64,000 nt of DNA from Siphonodentalium dalli (GCA_032622095.1 CP136061.1:121468754-121532753); one strand, 5' to 3'. Counted from the first letter of the stretch, positions 11,601-21,852 are shown. Translations and numbers: made by a program. Notes: generated from the sequence alone by a model not told the origin.

Positions 11601-12582
11601 GTTTTTTCGGTTTCTTATAATCTCGATATTAAAAAATATCGAATGTTAAATTATTTGCTCGTAATATCTTTCGTTATTTTTTTGTTCAAATATTTTTCAT
11701 GAATTTATTAATCGATGTTTAGAAATAGCTTTATACCAATTATATGTGTATGGACAGTCGCTGTAATGTTGGACATTGTGACCAACGGTATGAATGCATA
11801 CATTCCAGTGTTTAACAGACGCAGTTCATATAAGTGTCATACCTGAAAATAGACACCATTACTTTTTACATAAATAATAAAGAGCGTTTATTCTTTACTT
11901 ATCTCTATATGAAGTTATTGAGTATATGACAGGCGTGTATTTTCGTCAATTATTGGAAGTATTGAAATGTACTATGTTGAATTACTAACGGTCGAAAATG
12001 GTAAGGCGAAATTACAACCCTCCAGAATGAATTGTCATATTGAATGAATGATGATTTAATCTCAGCCATTTTTACATGGAACATGAGCGATGTACACTCA
12101 ATCACACACGCCACATTGGTGTTAACAATGTGTCTTTCACACCTTTGCTTTACCAAATGAATTCTATTATTTCCCCGGTCACAGCTATATGGTATTCAGA
12201 AAACAAATCGATTTAATGTCTGAACAAAACGAGTTAGTATCAATTAAGGTTGATAAACTGTGTCATTCACACGATAATTAGTTATCCATAAAACATGCAT
12301 ACATATTACGTCAGGTCGTGAGACACTCAATTATACAAATTGCTTTGATCACATTGTTATAACAACATTACGTAATAACCCCTTATCACTCCAGTCACAC
12401 TTACGATCATTTTGTATGCCGAAAACTCCAGGTAGCACCGATGATGTAACATTATATCACTGCTATTGTGCCAATGATAGGTTCAGACATGTTCTATGTT
12501 TAGAAAAGAAAAGTTACCTATAATTCTGCTGTGGTTAAGCAGTCCATTATTTAGGGCATACCTGTATGTAGGCCTACCAGTG

Positions 12583-12763
12583 GATGAATAGTCTGCCGGA
12601 GAAGTACTGTGTAGACAGGTCTTGTCGGTAAGAGAGTCAGACGAGTAGTGAAGGCTCGGCTATTAAAACATAGTAATGCGATAGCGAACATCAAACGAGT
12701 CTGCGCACGCATATCTGTCAAAGGATACAAGGGCAGTCATTGGTCAATTTATCCCCGGTGTCA
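12583..12763. promoter_or_regulatory. Duplicated upstream module, outer copy, left arm
   Basis: About 180 bp that recur in direct orientation at 15465-15658. They share AGTCTGCCGGAGAAG, TAAGAGAGTCAGACGAG, CATAGTAATGCGATAGCG and TTGGTCAATYTATCC. The inner copy sits just upstream of the ATPase gene, so the module may carry promoter signals. The outer copy precedes a stretch with only a 68-codon frame (11950-12156 minus), possibly the remains of a second gene. Confidence 0.5.
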
Positions 12764-13651
12764 GCTCAGTACCCAATCGGGACGAAGCCGAAGGTCAACT
12801 CATTTTTTTCGCTCATTATAGTACGTCACTTGGACATTTTATCAGTTTATCACGTGATCACTAAATGTGGCAATCGGGTATCCACCACTGCCTGCAATTT
12901 ATTATTTATAATAATTTGACTCATTGATCTCACGTAAATAATACTCTTAGTTGTTCCAATAAAATAGTTATCAAATTCGATCACCAATAGATTTGACTGT
13001 GGAATATAATGACCTTTAACTTATTTATCGATCTATGTTAGAACATGGTCTTAACAAAAAAACTTGACCATAACAAAAATTACCTTACATTTATGCATGA
13101 ATCTAATTAGACCATGCGTAAATATTGTCAGCTTATCGTCTGATGAGCAAATCCGATGTTTATCAAAAATAGTACAACTTCCAGTTGGTAATTACTCTTA
13201 CGAATGAAGAGCGTTGAACATATACGAAATTACTACACGAATGAACTGAAATTTATATTTCACATCTTACCAACAACAGATACAGACATAGTCATAGTGT
13301 TATACTATCTTACATGTACACACGCTATGACATCATTCGAAGGGGCAATACACTCAAGGAGTTAAAGTGACACGAAACAAGGGACGTGATGCAATATTGG
13401 TGTTTGAATATTAAAAGGAACACAAGACACTCTAAAGGGACACTCATTATGAATGAATGTTAACAATACAAGCGCAGTGGTTGAAAGTTAAAATGACAGA
13501 TCAATATTTAAGGGTCAAATTTTCGGGCACTTAATGCACCTTTTATCATTACGTATCGTTTCTCACTCTACAATTCCCAATAATCCACACACTCTCTCCC
13601 TCCCCCAGCTTATAGATATATAACGAAAACGAGAATATCATGTTGATGAAT

Positions 13652-13657
13652 TTTATT
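13652..13657 (-). terminator. Polyadenylation signal of ATPase copy 1
   Basis: AATAAA on the minus strand, starting about 5 nt after the stop codon of the gene. The mirror copy lies in the right arm. Confidence 0.55.
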
Positions 13658-13662
13658 GAAAT

Positions 13663-15363
13663 TTAATCGTCCGAATTGTCATCACTTTCGCCAGAAGTGT
13701 CATATGTTACGTCCATGAATTTTTCTAGCATCGGTTTGTACTTTAATATTGACATTTTCACTGCATCACGTTCTCCATAACCATTATTCAAATATTTGTC
13801 CACTTTATCCATGACTCTGTTGTGCAGAGTCCCATTGCGCAGCTGCAGATACGATACTATTGTCCAAGCATAATCAGTCATAAAGTGTATCATATCTTTA
13901 CTTTTAAGGTCCTTGTCAGCTTGTTCTTTTGCTTCTGCGTCTTTCGAGCCATTTTCCTTATACGTGTCCACTTTATCACTCCATTCCTCACGTGTTTTAT
14001 CTCTACTTTCATCACGCAAACTTTTGAAGTATTCATCTTCATTCAATTTAAATTCCTTATTCTGACTATCATCCGGGTCCTCAGTTAATTTTCGTTTTAA
14101 CTTATTTTCTTGACACCAGTTTTTTACGTGTCTCTGAACATCATAATGATCTGCGAACAAAAGCCCGCATTCATTACAAGGGTACGACATGTCTTCTTGA
14201 ATGTCTCTGTTTTGATGGTTCTTCTTATTAATTTCATCGAGCTCACCAGGTGGCCGTATGTCGTTAGTATAGTCATTATGTTGACCCTGGGGCACAATAT
14301 AATTATATGTTATGCCCTTCTGTTGACCGGGGAGTTCTCTGTCATCGTATTTCATCGCATTCTGTTGACCCTGGGTCTCAGTGTCTTTTGTATGTTTTTT
14401 CATCCCATTCTGTTCATCTGGGTGTTCTCTGTCTTTTTGGAGATTATATTTCATGCCATTCCATTCACCCCTATGTTGGTTCGTGTCCTCTTTTAGTACA
14501 TTCTGTCGCAGACGTAATGTGTCCGGTGTTGCGGCTTTTAAATCCACCAATAGGTAACCGTACGGTTCACTCGTCGCTTCCGAAAACTCTCGAACCATAC
14601 GCTGAGGACATTCAGGATACATCTGTCTTGATAATGTTGAAATTAATCCCTTGTCGATTGGGTTATTGAACAATACCAAATATTGACAATTTCGTCGTTG
14701 CGTTGGATCTTTGTTGTAGTAGAAATTCTGGTTCAAACTTATCAAAGATAAGTTCAAATGGTGACTTCCTTCGGAATGCAAATCATTAACTCTCTGGTCT
14801 TTTGATGAAGTTTGCATCAAGTCATCGAGTATAACTAGATTTTTATACCGGGGGTTGATAAGCGAATCCAAGTTTGCTGGTATTCCTCGTATAAAGTTGA
14901 CCTGAGGGGTGACGGTATACTTTAATTCGTCATATAGGGGCTGCCAATATTTATAAAACCATATTATTCTGTCAGGTGCGGGTGATATTTTTGAGGCAGA
15001 CTTTTGTAGTAAGGTTTTCACGAAGTATGTCTTACCACAAGATGTCGGTCCGCTTACACATGCCGTGAATGGATGCTTGAAAATAAAATCTTCATGGACA
15101 TTGGCCATTGGATCATCAAAGCAGGATTTTATGTCGCTTTGTTGCTGTGTCCCCTGCTGGTGTTGTAGTATCTGGTGTTGCTGTAATGGCTGTTGTTGTG
15201 GCTGATGATACTGCTGCCTGTTGCTGCTACGGTCTGTTGCTGTTGCTTGGTGCTGCTGCTGTGGGTGTCGGTTAACAAACTCAGTGTGCTTAGATTGTAC
15301 ATGTCTTATCAAACCATGGTTCCGCACATACCCCCTAGAGCAAATTGAACACTGGTGCTTCAT
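13663..15363 (-). CDS. Zinc-finger packaging-type P-loop ATPase, copy 1 (left arm)
   Basis: Single exon, 566 aa. Residues 5-26 form a C2H2 finger (C5, C8, H21, H26). Residues 33-75 are Gln/His-rich. The ATPase core begins near residue 93: Walker A is GPTSCGKT (105-112), Walker B is NLVILDDL (175-182) with D180 and D181, followed by a GSHH segment (199-202) and NQN (211-213). This layout fits the A32/FtsK-like genome-packaging ATPases carried by animal Polintons and related viruses, which would move DNA into a capsid. Residues 293-370 hold about five degenerate repeats with cores such as EQNGMK and QQNAMK. Residues 396-417 form a C2HC finger. The C-terminal third is charged and ends in an acidic tail. 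The gene is intact. Residue 17 is Gly here and Asp in copy 2. The duplicated upstream module ends about 100 bp before the ATG, and AATAAA follows the stop. The family assignment comes from motif order only; no search was run. Confidence 0.75.
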   Translation of the reverse strand: MKHQCSICSRGYVRNHGLIRHVQSKHTEFVNRHPQQQHQATATDRSSNRQQYHQPQQQPLQQHQILQHQQGTQQQSDIKSCFDDPMANVHEDFIFKHPFTACVSGPTSCGKTYFVKTLLQKSASKISPAPDRIIWFYKYWQPLYDELKYTVTPQVNFIRGIPANLDSLINPRYKNLVILDDLMQTSSKDQRVNDLHSEGSHHLNLSLISLNQNFYYNKDPTQRRNCQYLVLFNNPIDKGLISTLSRQMYPECPQRMVREFSEATSEPYGYLLVDLKAATPDTLRLRQNVLKEDTNQHRGEWNGMKYNLQKDREHPDEQNGMKKHTKDTETQGQQNAMKYDDRELPGQQKGITYNYIVPQGQHNDYTNDIRPPGELDEINKKNHQNRDIQEDMSYPCNECGLLFADHYDVQRHVKNWCQENKLKRKLTEDPDDSQNKEFKLNEDEYFKSLRDESRDKTREEWSDKVDTYKENGSKDAEAKEQADKDLKSKDMIHFMTDYAWTIVSYLQLRNGTLHNRVMDKVDKYLNNGYGERDAVKMSILKYKPMLEKFMDVTYDTSGESDDNSDD

Positions 15364-15464
15364 TTATACTTGACTAAAATGTCTCGGTATATGGATTTCC
15401 TTTATACAAATGTTCCTTATAACCTAAAAATATGTCATGTCCGTATGTTTGATAACTTTATGTA

Positions 15465-15658
15465 GATGAAATAGTCTGCCGGAGAAGCACTGTGTATACG
15501 GGGAATCAACAGGTCTTGTCGGTAAGAGAGTCAGACGAGAAGTGAAGTATCGACTATTAAAACATAGTAATGCGATAGCGAACATCAAACGAGTCTGGAC
15601 ACGCATATCTGTCAAAAGATACAAATAGCCGTCATTGGTCAATCTATCCTCGGTATCA
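15465..15658. promoter_or_regulatory. Duplicated upstream module, inner copy, left arm (ATPase promoter candidate)
   Basis: Same module as 12583-12763, slightly longer because of a short insertion near 15493-15512 (TATACGGGGAATCAACAGG). It lies just upstream of the ATPase start on the minus strand. A 72-codon frame inside it is not considered a gene. Confidence 0.5.
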
Positions 15659-15719
15659 CTTTTCGTTTTACAAAATCAATTTCACCGAGAGGTTCCCTCG
15701 TCATTTGTAGTGACGTAAT

Positions 15720-15767
15720 TGTGGCACCGCCGCCGGCGGCGTCGGCGGCGACGGCATTGCGGTATTT

Positions 15768-15806
<39 letters not shown>

Positions 15807-15978
15807 ATTGCGGTATTTGCCGGCGGCGGCGGCATTGCGGTATTTGCCTCCGGTGGCGGCGGCATTGCAGTATTTTACTGTGGGGGTCCGCCGGCGGCGG
15901 ACCCCCGGCGGCGGTGGCTGCACCGCCGCCGCAGTAAAATACCTCAATGCCGCCGCCGCCGGCGGCAAATACCGCAAT

Positions 15979-16020
<42 letters not shown>

Positions 16021-16068
16021 AAATACCGCAATGCCGTCGCCACCGACGCCGCCGGCGGCGGTGCCACA
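15720..16068. repeat. CGG/CCG-rich centre of the palindrome
   Basis: Units of ATTGCGGTATTTGCC followed by GGC runs on the left, with their complements on the right. The exact axis is a 25-bp perfect palindrome at 15882-15906 (GGGGGTCCGCC...ACCCCC). Next to the axis the arms differ: the right has about 24 extra bases (15907-15931), and the left has one more ATTGCGG-type unit and different GGC run lengths, yet the net offset is zero. The mixed Ala/Arg-rich frames on both strands follow from the triplet repeats. Confidence 0.85.
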
Positions 16069-16129
16069 ATTACGTCACTACAAATGACGAGGGAACCTCT
16101 CGGTGAAATTGATTTTGTAAAACGAAAAG

Positions 16130-16323
16130 TGATACCGAGGATAGATTGACCAATGACGGCTATTTGTATCTTTTGACAGATATGCGTGTCCAGACTCGTT
16201 TGATGTTCGCTATCGCATTACTATGTTTTAATAGTCGATACTTCACTTCTCGTCTGACTCTCTTACCGACAAGACCTGTTGATTCCCCGTATACACAGTG
16301 CTTCTCCGGCAGACTATTTCATC
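16130..16323. promoter_or_regulatory. Duplicated upstream module, inner copy, right arm
   Basis: Mirror image of 15465-15658, lying just upstream of the plus-strand ATPase gene. Confidence 0.5.
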
Positions 16324-16424
16324 TACATAAAGTTATCAAACATACGGACATGACATATTTTTAGGTTATAAGGAACATTTGTATAAAGGAAATCCATATA
16401 CCGAGACATTTTAGTCAAGTATAA

Positions 16425-18125
16425 ATGAAGCACCAGTGTTCAATTTGCTCTAGGGGGTATGTGCGGAACCATGATTTGATAAGACATGTACAATCTAAGC
16501 ACACTGAGTTTGTTAACCGACACCCACAGCAGCAGCACCAAGCAACAGCAACAGACCGTAGCAGCAACAGGCAGCAGTATCATCAGCCACAACAACAGCC
16601 ATTACAGCAACACCAGATACTACAACACCAGCAGGGGACACAGCAACAAAGCGACATAAAATCCTGCTTTGATGATCCAATGGCCAATGTCCATGAAGAT
16701 TTTATTTTCAAGCATCCATTCACGGCATGTGTAAGCGGACCGACATCTTGTGGTAAGACATACTTCGTGAAAACCTTACTACAAAAGTCTGCCTCAAAAA
16801 TATCACCCGCACCTGACAGAATAATATGGTTTTATAAATATTGGCAGCCCCTATATGACGAATTAAAGTATACCGTCACCCCTCAGGTCAACTTTATACG
16901 AGGAATACCAGCAAACTTGGATTCGCTTATCAACCCCCGGTATAAAAATCTAGTTATACTCGATGACTTGATGCAAACTTCATCAAAAGACCAGAGAGTT
17001 AATGATTTGCATTCCGAAGGAAGTCACCATTTGAACTTATCTTTGATAAGTTTGAACCAGAATTTCTACTACAACAAAGATCCAACGCAACGACGAAATT
17101 GTCAATATTTGGTATTGTTCAATAACCCAATCGACAAGGGATTAATTTCAACATTATCAAGACAGATGTATCCTGAATGTCCTCAGCGTATGGTTCGAGA
17201 GTTTTCGGAAGCGACGAGTGAACCGTACGGTTACCTATTGGTGGATTTAAAAGCCGCAACACCGGACACATTACGTCTGCGACAGAATGTACTAAAAGAG
17301 GACACGAACCAACATAGGGGTGAATGGAATGGCATGAAATATAATCTCCAAAAAGACAGAGAACACCCAGATGAACAGAATGGGATGAAAAAACATACAA
17401 AAGACACTGAGACCCAGGGTCAACAGAATGCGATGAAATACGATGACAGAGAACTCCCCGGTCAACAGAAGGGCATAACATATAATTATATTGTGCCCCA
17501 GGGTCAACATAATGACTATACTAACGACATACGGCCACCTGGTGAGCTCGATGAAATTAATAAGAAGAACCATCAAAACAGAGACATTCAAGAAGACATG
17601 TCGTACCCTTGTAATGAATGCGGGCTTTTGTTCGCAGATCATTATGATGTTCAGAGACACGTAAAAAACTGGTGTCAAGAAAATAAGTTAAAACGAAAAT
17701 TAACTGAGGACCCGGATGATAGTCAGAATAAGGAATTTAAATTGAATGAAGATGAATACTTCAAAAGTTTGCGTGATGAAAGTAGAGATAAAACACGTGA
17801 GGAATGGAGTGATAAAGTGGACACGTATAAGGAAAATGGCTCGAAAGACGCAGAAGCAAAAGAACAAGCTGACAAGGACCTTAAAAGTAAAGATATGATA
17901 CACTTTATGACTGATTATGCTTGGACAATAGTATCGTATCTGCAGCTGCGCAATGGGACTCTGCACAACAGAGTCATGGATAAAGTGGACAAATATTTGA
18001 ATAATGGTTATGGAGAACGTGATGCAGTGAAAATGTCAATATTAAAGTACAAACCGATGCTAGAAAAATTCATGGACGTAACATATGACACTTCTGGCGA
18101 AAGTGATGACAATTCGGACGATTAA
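16425..18125 (+). CDS. Zinc-finger packaging-type P-loop ATPase, copy 2 (right arm)
   Basis: Mirror copy of the left-arm gene, 566 aa. It has the same N-terminal C2H2 finger, Gln/His-rich linker, Walker A (GPTSCGKT, 105-112), Walker B (VILDDL, 177-182), repeated linker and second finger (C396, C399, H412, C417). The only difference I see in the protein is Asp at residue 17, inside the first finger, in place of Gly. The two genes are transcribed divergently from the centre of the palindrome, each with its own upstream module and AATAAA. Such similarity means either a recent origin or gene conversion between the arms. The protein has no transmembrane segment or signal peptide that I can see, so a nuclear or cytoplasmic location is likely. 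Confidence 0.75.
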   Translation: MKHQCSICSRGYVRNHDLIRHVQSKHTEFVNRHPQQQHQATATDRSSNRQQYHQPQQQPLQQHQILQHQQGTQQQSDIKSCFDDPMANVHEDFIFKHPFTACVSGPTSCGKTYFVKTLLQKSASKISPAPDRIIWFYKYWQPLYDELKYTVTPQVNFIRGIPANLDSLINPRYKNLVILDDLMQTSSKDQRVNDLHSEGSHHLNLSLISLNQNFYYNKDPTQRRNCQYLVLFNNPIDKGLISTLSRQMYPECPQRMVREFSEATSEPYGYLLVDLKAATPDTLRLRQNVLKEDTNQHRGEWNGMKYNLQKDREHPDEQNGMKKHTKDTETQGQQNAMKYDDRELPGQQKGITYNYIVPQGQHNDYTNDIRPPGELDEINKKNHQNRDIQEDMSYPCNECGLLFADHYDVQRHVKNWCQENKLKRKLTEDPDDSQNKEFKLNEDEYFKSLRDESRDKTREEWSDKVDTYKENGSKDAEAKEQADKDLKSKDMIHFMTDYAWTIVSYLQLRNGTLHNRVMDKVDKYLNNGYGERDAVKMSILKYKPMLEKFMDVTYDTSGESDDNSDD

Positions 18126-18130
18126 ATTTC

Positions 18131-18136
18131 AATAAA
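18131..18136 (+). terminator. Polyadenylation signal of ATPase copy 2
   Basis: AATAAA shortly after the stop codon, mirror of the left-arm signal. Confidence 0.55.
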
Positions 18137-19024
18137 ATTCATCAACATGATATTCTCGTTTTCGTTATATATCTATAAGCTGGGGGAGGGAGAGAGTGTG
18201 TGGATTATTGGGAATTGTAGAGTGAGAAACGATACGTAATGATAAAAGGTGCATTAAGTGCCCGAAAATTTGACCCTTAAATATTGATCTGTCATTTTAA
18301 CTTTCAACCACTGCGCTTGTATTGTTAACATTCATTCATAATGAGTGTCCCTTTAGAGTGTCTTGTGTTCCTTTTAATATTCAAACACCAATATTGCATC
18401 ACGTCCCTTGTTTCGTGTCACTTTAACTCCTTGAGTGTATTGCCCCTTCGAATGATGTCATAGCGTGTGTACATGTAAGATAGTATAACACTATGACTAT
18501 GTCTGTATCTGTTGTTGGTAAGATGTGAAATATAAATTTCAGTTCATTCGTGTAGTAATTTCGTATATGTTCAACGCTCTTCATTCGTAAGAGTAATTAC
18601 CAACTGGAAGTTGTACTATTTTTGATAAACATCGGATTTGCTCATCAGACGATAAGCTGACAATATTTACGCATGGTCTAATTAGATTCATGCATAAATG
18701 TAAGGTAATTTTTGTTATGGTCAAGTTTTTTTGTTAAGACCATGTTCTAACATAGATCGATAAATAAGTTAAAGGTCATTATATTCCACAGTCAAATCTA
18801 TTGGTGATCGAATTTGATAACTATTTTATTGGAACAACTAAGAGTATTATTTACGTGAGATCAATGAGTCAAATTATTATAAATAATAAATTGCAGGCAG
18901 TGGTGGATACCCGATTGCCACATTTAGTGATCACGTGATAAACTGATAAAATGTCCAAGTGACGTACTATAATGAGCGAAAAAAATGAGTTGACCTTCGG
19001 CTTCGTCCCGATTGGGTACTGAGC

Positions 19025-19205
19025 TGACACCGGGGATAAATTGACCAATGACTGCCCTTGTATCCTTTGACAGATATGCGTGCGCAGACTCGTTTGATGT
19101 TCGCTATCGCATTACTATGTTTTAATAGCCGAGCCTTCACTACTCGTCTGACTCTCTTACCGACAAGACCTGTCTACACAGTACTTCTCCGGCAGACTAT
19201 TCATC
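19025..19205. promoter_or_regulatory. Duplicated upstream module, outer copy, right arm
   Basis: Mirror image of 12583-12763, followed outward by a 68-codon frame (19632-19838) that is the mirror of the left-arm one. Confidence 0.5.
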
Positions 19206-20187
19206 CACTGGTAGGCCTACATACAGGTATGCCCTAAATAATGGACTGCTTAACCACAGCAGAATTATAGGTAACTTTTCTTTTCTAAACATAGAACATG
19301 TCTGAACCTATCATTGGCACAATAGCAGTGATATAATGTTACATCATCGGTGCTACCTGGAGTTTTCGGCATACAAAATGATCGTAAGTGTGACTGGAGT
19401 GATAAGGGGTTATTACGTAATGTTGTTATAACAATGTGATCAAAGCAATTTGTATAATTGAGTGTCTCACGACCTGACGTAATATGTATGCATGTTTTAT
19501 GGATAACTAATTATCGTGTGAATGACACAGTTTATCAACCTTAATTGATACTAACTCGTTTTGTTCAGACATTAAATCGATTTGTTTTCTGAATACCATA
19601 TAGCTGTGACCGGGGAAATAATAGAATTCATTTGGTAAAGCAAAGGTGTGAAAGACACATTGTTAACACCAATGTGGCGTGTGTGATTGAGTGTACATCG
19701 CTCATGTTCCATGTAAAAATGGCTGAGATTAAATCATCATTCATTCAATATGACAATTCATTCTGGAGGGTTGTAATTTCGCCTTACCATTTTCGACCGT
19801 TAGTAATTCAACATAGTACATTTCAATACTTCCAATAATTGACGAAAATACACGCCTGTCATATACTCAATAACTTCATATAGAGATAAGTAAAGAATAA
19901 ACGCTCTTTATTATTTATGTAAAAAGTAATGGTGTCTATTTTCAGGTATGACACTTATATGAACTGCGTCTGTTAAACACTGGAATGTATGCATTCATAC
20001 CGTTGGTCACAATGTCCAACATTACAGCGACTGTCCATACACATATAATTGGTATAAAGCTATTTCTAAACATCGATTAATAAATTCATGAAAAATATTT
20101 GAACAAAAAAATAACGAAAGATATTACGAGCAAATAATTTAACATTCGATATTTTTTAATATCGAGATTATAAGAAACCGAAAAAAC

Positions 20188-20398
20188 TCGTTATAAATTT
20201 TTTATTTAACCTTTTTTTTAGAGAAATAATTTTGAGGGTTTTGAAATTTTTTCTTTTTTTGAAATTTGGAGGTTTTGAATTTTTTTGTGGAAAAAATTAA
20301 TTTTAGGGTTTTTGAAATTTTTTGGAAAAAATAAATTTTTGAAGTTTTGAAATTTTTTTTTTGGGTTTTTGATATTTTAGGAATATTTTAGTACAACC
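20188..20398. repeat. AT-rich degenerate tandem repeat near the right end
   Basis: Mirror of 11390-11600. Confidence 0.6.
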
Positions 20399-20431
20399 AA
20401 TTTTAGACCCAAAGATTCTATTTTTAGATGT

Positions 20432-20447
20432 GGGTCTAACGAGACCC
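20432..20447. other. Terminal stem-loop, right
   Basis: GGGTCT-AACG-AGACCC, mirror of the left terminal stem-loop, 10 bases from the element end. Confidence 0.55.
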
Positions 20448-20457
20448 CTATTCTTCT

Positions 20458-20463
20458 AGTATT
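20458..20463. repeat. Target-site duplication, right copy (AGTATT)
   Basis: Direct copy of 11325-11330, on the far side of the palindromic element. Confidence 0.85.
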
Positions 20464-20600
20464 CGATGATAGGTCTGACCATGCTTATGTAGAGCGATTA
20501 GAAAGTGTCGATGTCCAAGTTCGTGCATTAAAGTTCTATTGACTATGCCGATGATTTGAGAAGCTTTATTCTTTTAGGATATTGTAGGAAGGCTAATCTG
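20464..20600 (-). pseudogene. LINE copy 2, part upstream of the insertion
   Basis: On the minus strand, QIIGIVNRT (about 20520-20560) and, after a frameshift, PIIEY running into the target site. Together with CNSAWSP on the other side of the element this matches the usual order of LINE proteins in this region. Further right the similarity fades. Confidence 0.55.
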
Positions 20601-21621
20601 GCCGTGTCAATTTGAGCTATAGAGATGGGATATCTCGCAGGACAACACGTTTCGGGTTTTCGTGGGGGTGTGTATTCGCTGGATGTCTTATAGTTGCAGT
20701 ATGTAACTATTATGACCGCGTTAATTGCGTTCGATGTTTAGGTATGAACATTGGCTGGGCCATGCACTCTTGAAGATTTTATGGCGGGAACAAAATGCCT
20801 CCGATTTTTGATCCGCATTTAGAAGCTTTCTGGTGTGGTGAATGAGAAACCTGCAGTAATAAGCCGTAGTTGTTTGTAATAATTTGAAGGATTAGTTGTG
20901 TTAACGGAATTCTGAGGCGGTGCATTCATGTAACTAATATATTTTATATTATAATTTATATTTATGGCTAATAATATGATCTTGACGGCGTTACCATTTC
21001 TGACTATGGGTTTCTTGTTCTTTTATGCTGAAATTCTTTCTCAGATGATAAATTCTTTGCATATATCTCATGTTAGTATTTAAACGGACATTGCTCATTC
21101 GAGCATCCAATTTGTGTCTACGAAATTTGGGAGGAGGTATATGCGATAGGTTTATAAATACACGAAATATTGATATACCGCCTTCACATGCTCTGAAACA
21201 TACTTGACAAGGTCACAGTAATTTTGCAGCTGTTTTAAATTGTTCTCGCATAAGAGAAACAAACGCTCTTTATTTCTACCATATCAGGAATAGACTAAAA
21301 CAGAACGCACTTTTCTGTTCCGTGCCATGAAACATGACTGTTGTTTGTTTGGGACCCAGACACCGTGTTCATGGTTGTATTATTATGACTGCAATGCGTC
21401 TTTATGTGAAATATAATGCCCGTAAAAGGGTAGTTCAAGAAATTATCGGCCTATTTCGATACCGGGGAAAAATCGTAAGCGAACATTAATAGGCGTATTT
21501 CTGAGCGTAACAGTCATGTGGCTTTAATACATTTTGAAAGGTTCTTTGTTTCCGCTGACATTCTTTATGAGGCGATAGATTATATGACTTCATTAAAGTT
21601 TGTTCAGAAGTATATTACTAC
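20601..21621. other. Intergenic, no gene recognised
   Basis: No frame of interest. It probably includes more decayed LINE sequence at its left edge. The 13-mer AACGCTCTTTATT lies at 21262. Confidence 0.45.
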
Positions 21622-21625
21622 TTAA

Positions 21626-21852
21626 CCCTTCCTTTACACTAAATTGTTTTTCCCATTCAGTTATACAAGTATATACATTGGAATGGTCTATATTCATTAG
21701 GATGATAGGATATATGGTCATACGACAGCAAGGCGAAATGATAATACAATTAAGTGCAGAATAATTCATATGCACTGGCGGGTACGATATTTTGTTGAAC
21801 TTACTATTTCCTAAGGGAACTACTCGTCAATGAATATTTAGTATAGGAAGGG
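21626..21852. mobile_element. TTAA-flanked MITE (piggyBac-type)
   Basis: TTAA at 21622-21625 and 21853-21856 flank a 227-bp element. The left end is CCCTTCCTTTACACTAAAT; the right end in reverse complement is CCCTTCCTATACTAAAT. TTAA duplications with CCC-initial ends are typical of the piggyBac superfamily. It is non-coding apart from a chance 60-codon frame. Confidence 0.65.

Larger units (their letters stand above)
11331..20457. mobile_element. Palindromic Polinton/Maverick-derived element, 9,127 bp
   Basis: The whole element is an inverted repeat: positions i and 31788-i are complementary from the termini (11331 and 20457) through the gene copies (13663-15363 and 16425-18125) to the axis at 15894. 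The ends are 5'-AGAAGAATAGGGG and its complement, flanked by the direct 6-bp duplication AGTATT. AG-initial termini with 6-bp duplications, together with a packaging-type ATPase gene, are the Polinton signature. No integrase, protein-primed polymerase, protease or capsid gene is visible, so it must depend on a helper. The known Polinton organisation is 15-20 kb with terminal repeats of some hundred bases; here the repeat is the entire element. Inference: an inverted dimer of one end of a larger element. An assembly artefact is less likely because the outer flanks are unique and carry the duplication. Confidence 0.75.

Noticed and set aside
13822-14669. Frames antisense to the ATPase gene, and their mirrors at 17119-17966
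   Set aside because: They overlap a long intact gene with clear motifs and look like shadow frames.
15639-16149. Two 142-codon Ala/Arg-rich frames on opposite strands in the palindrome centre
   Set aside because: They arise from GGC triplet repeats and mirror each other because of the palindrome. No domain, and repeat numbers vary.
11331-20457. Palindrome as an assembly or library artefact
   Set aside because: The outer flanks differ, carry a matching 6-bp duplication and rejoin an interrupted LINE frame; the central arms are not identical. Long reads would still be needed for proof.
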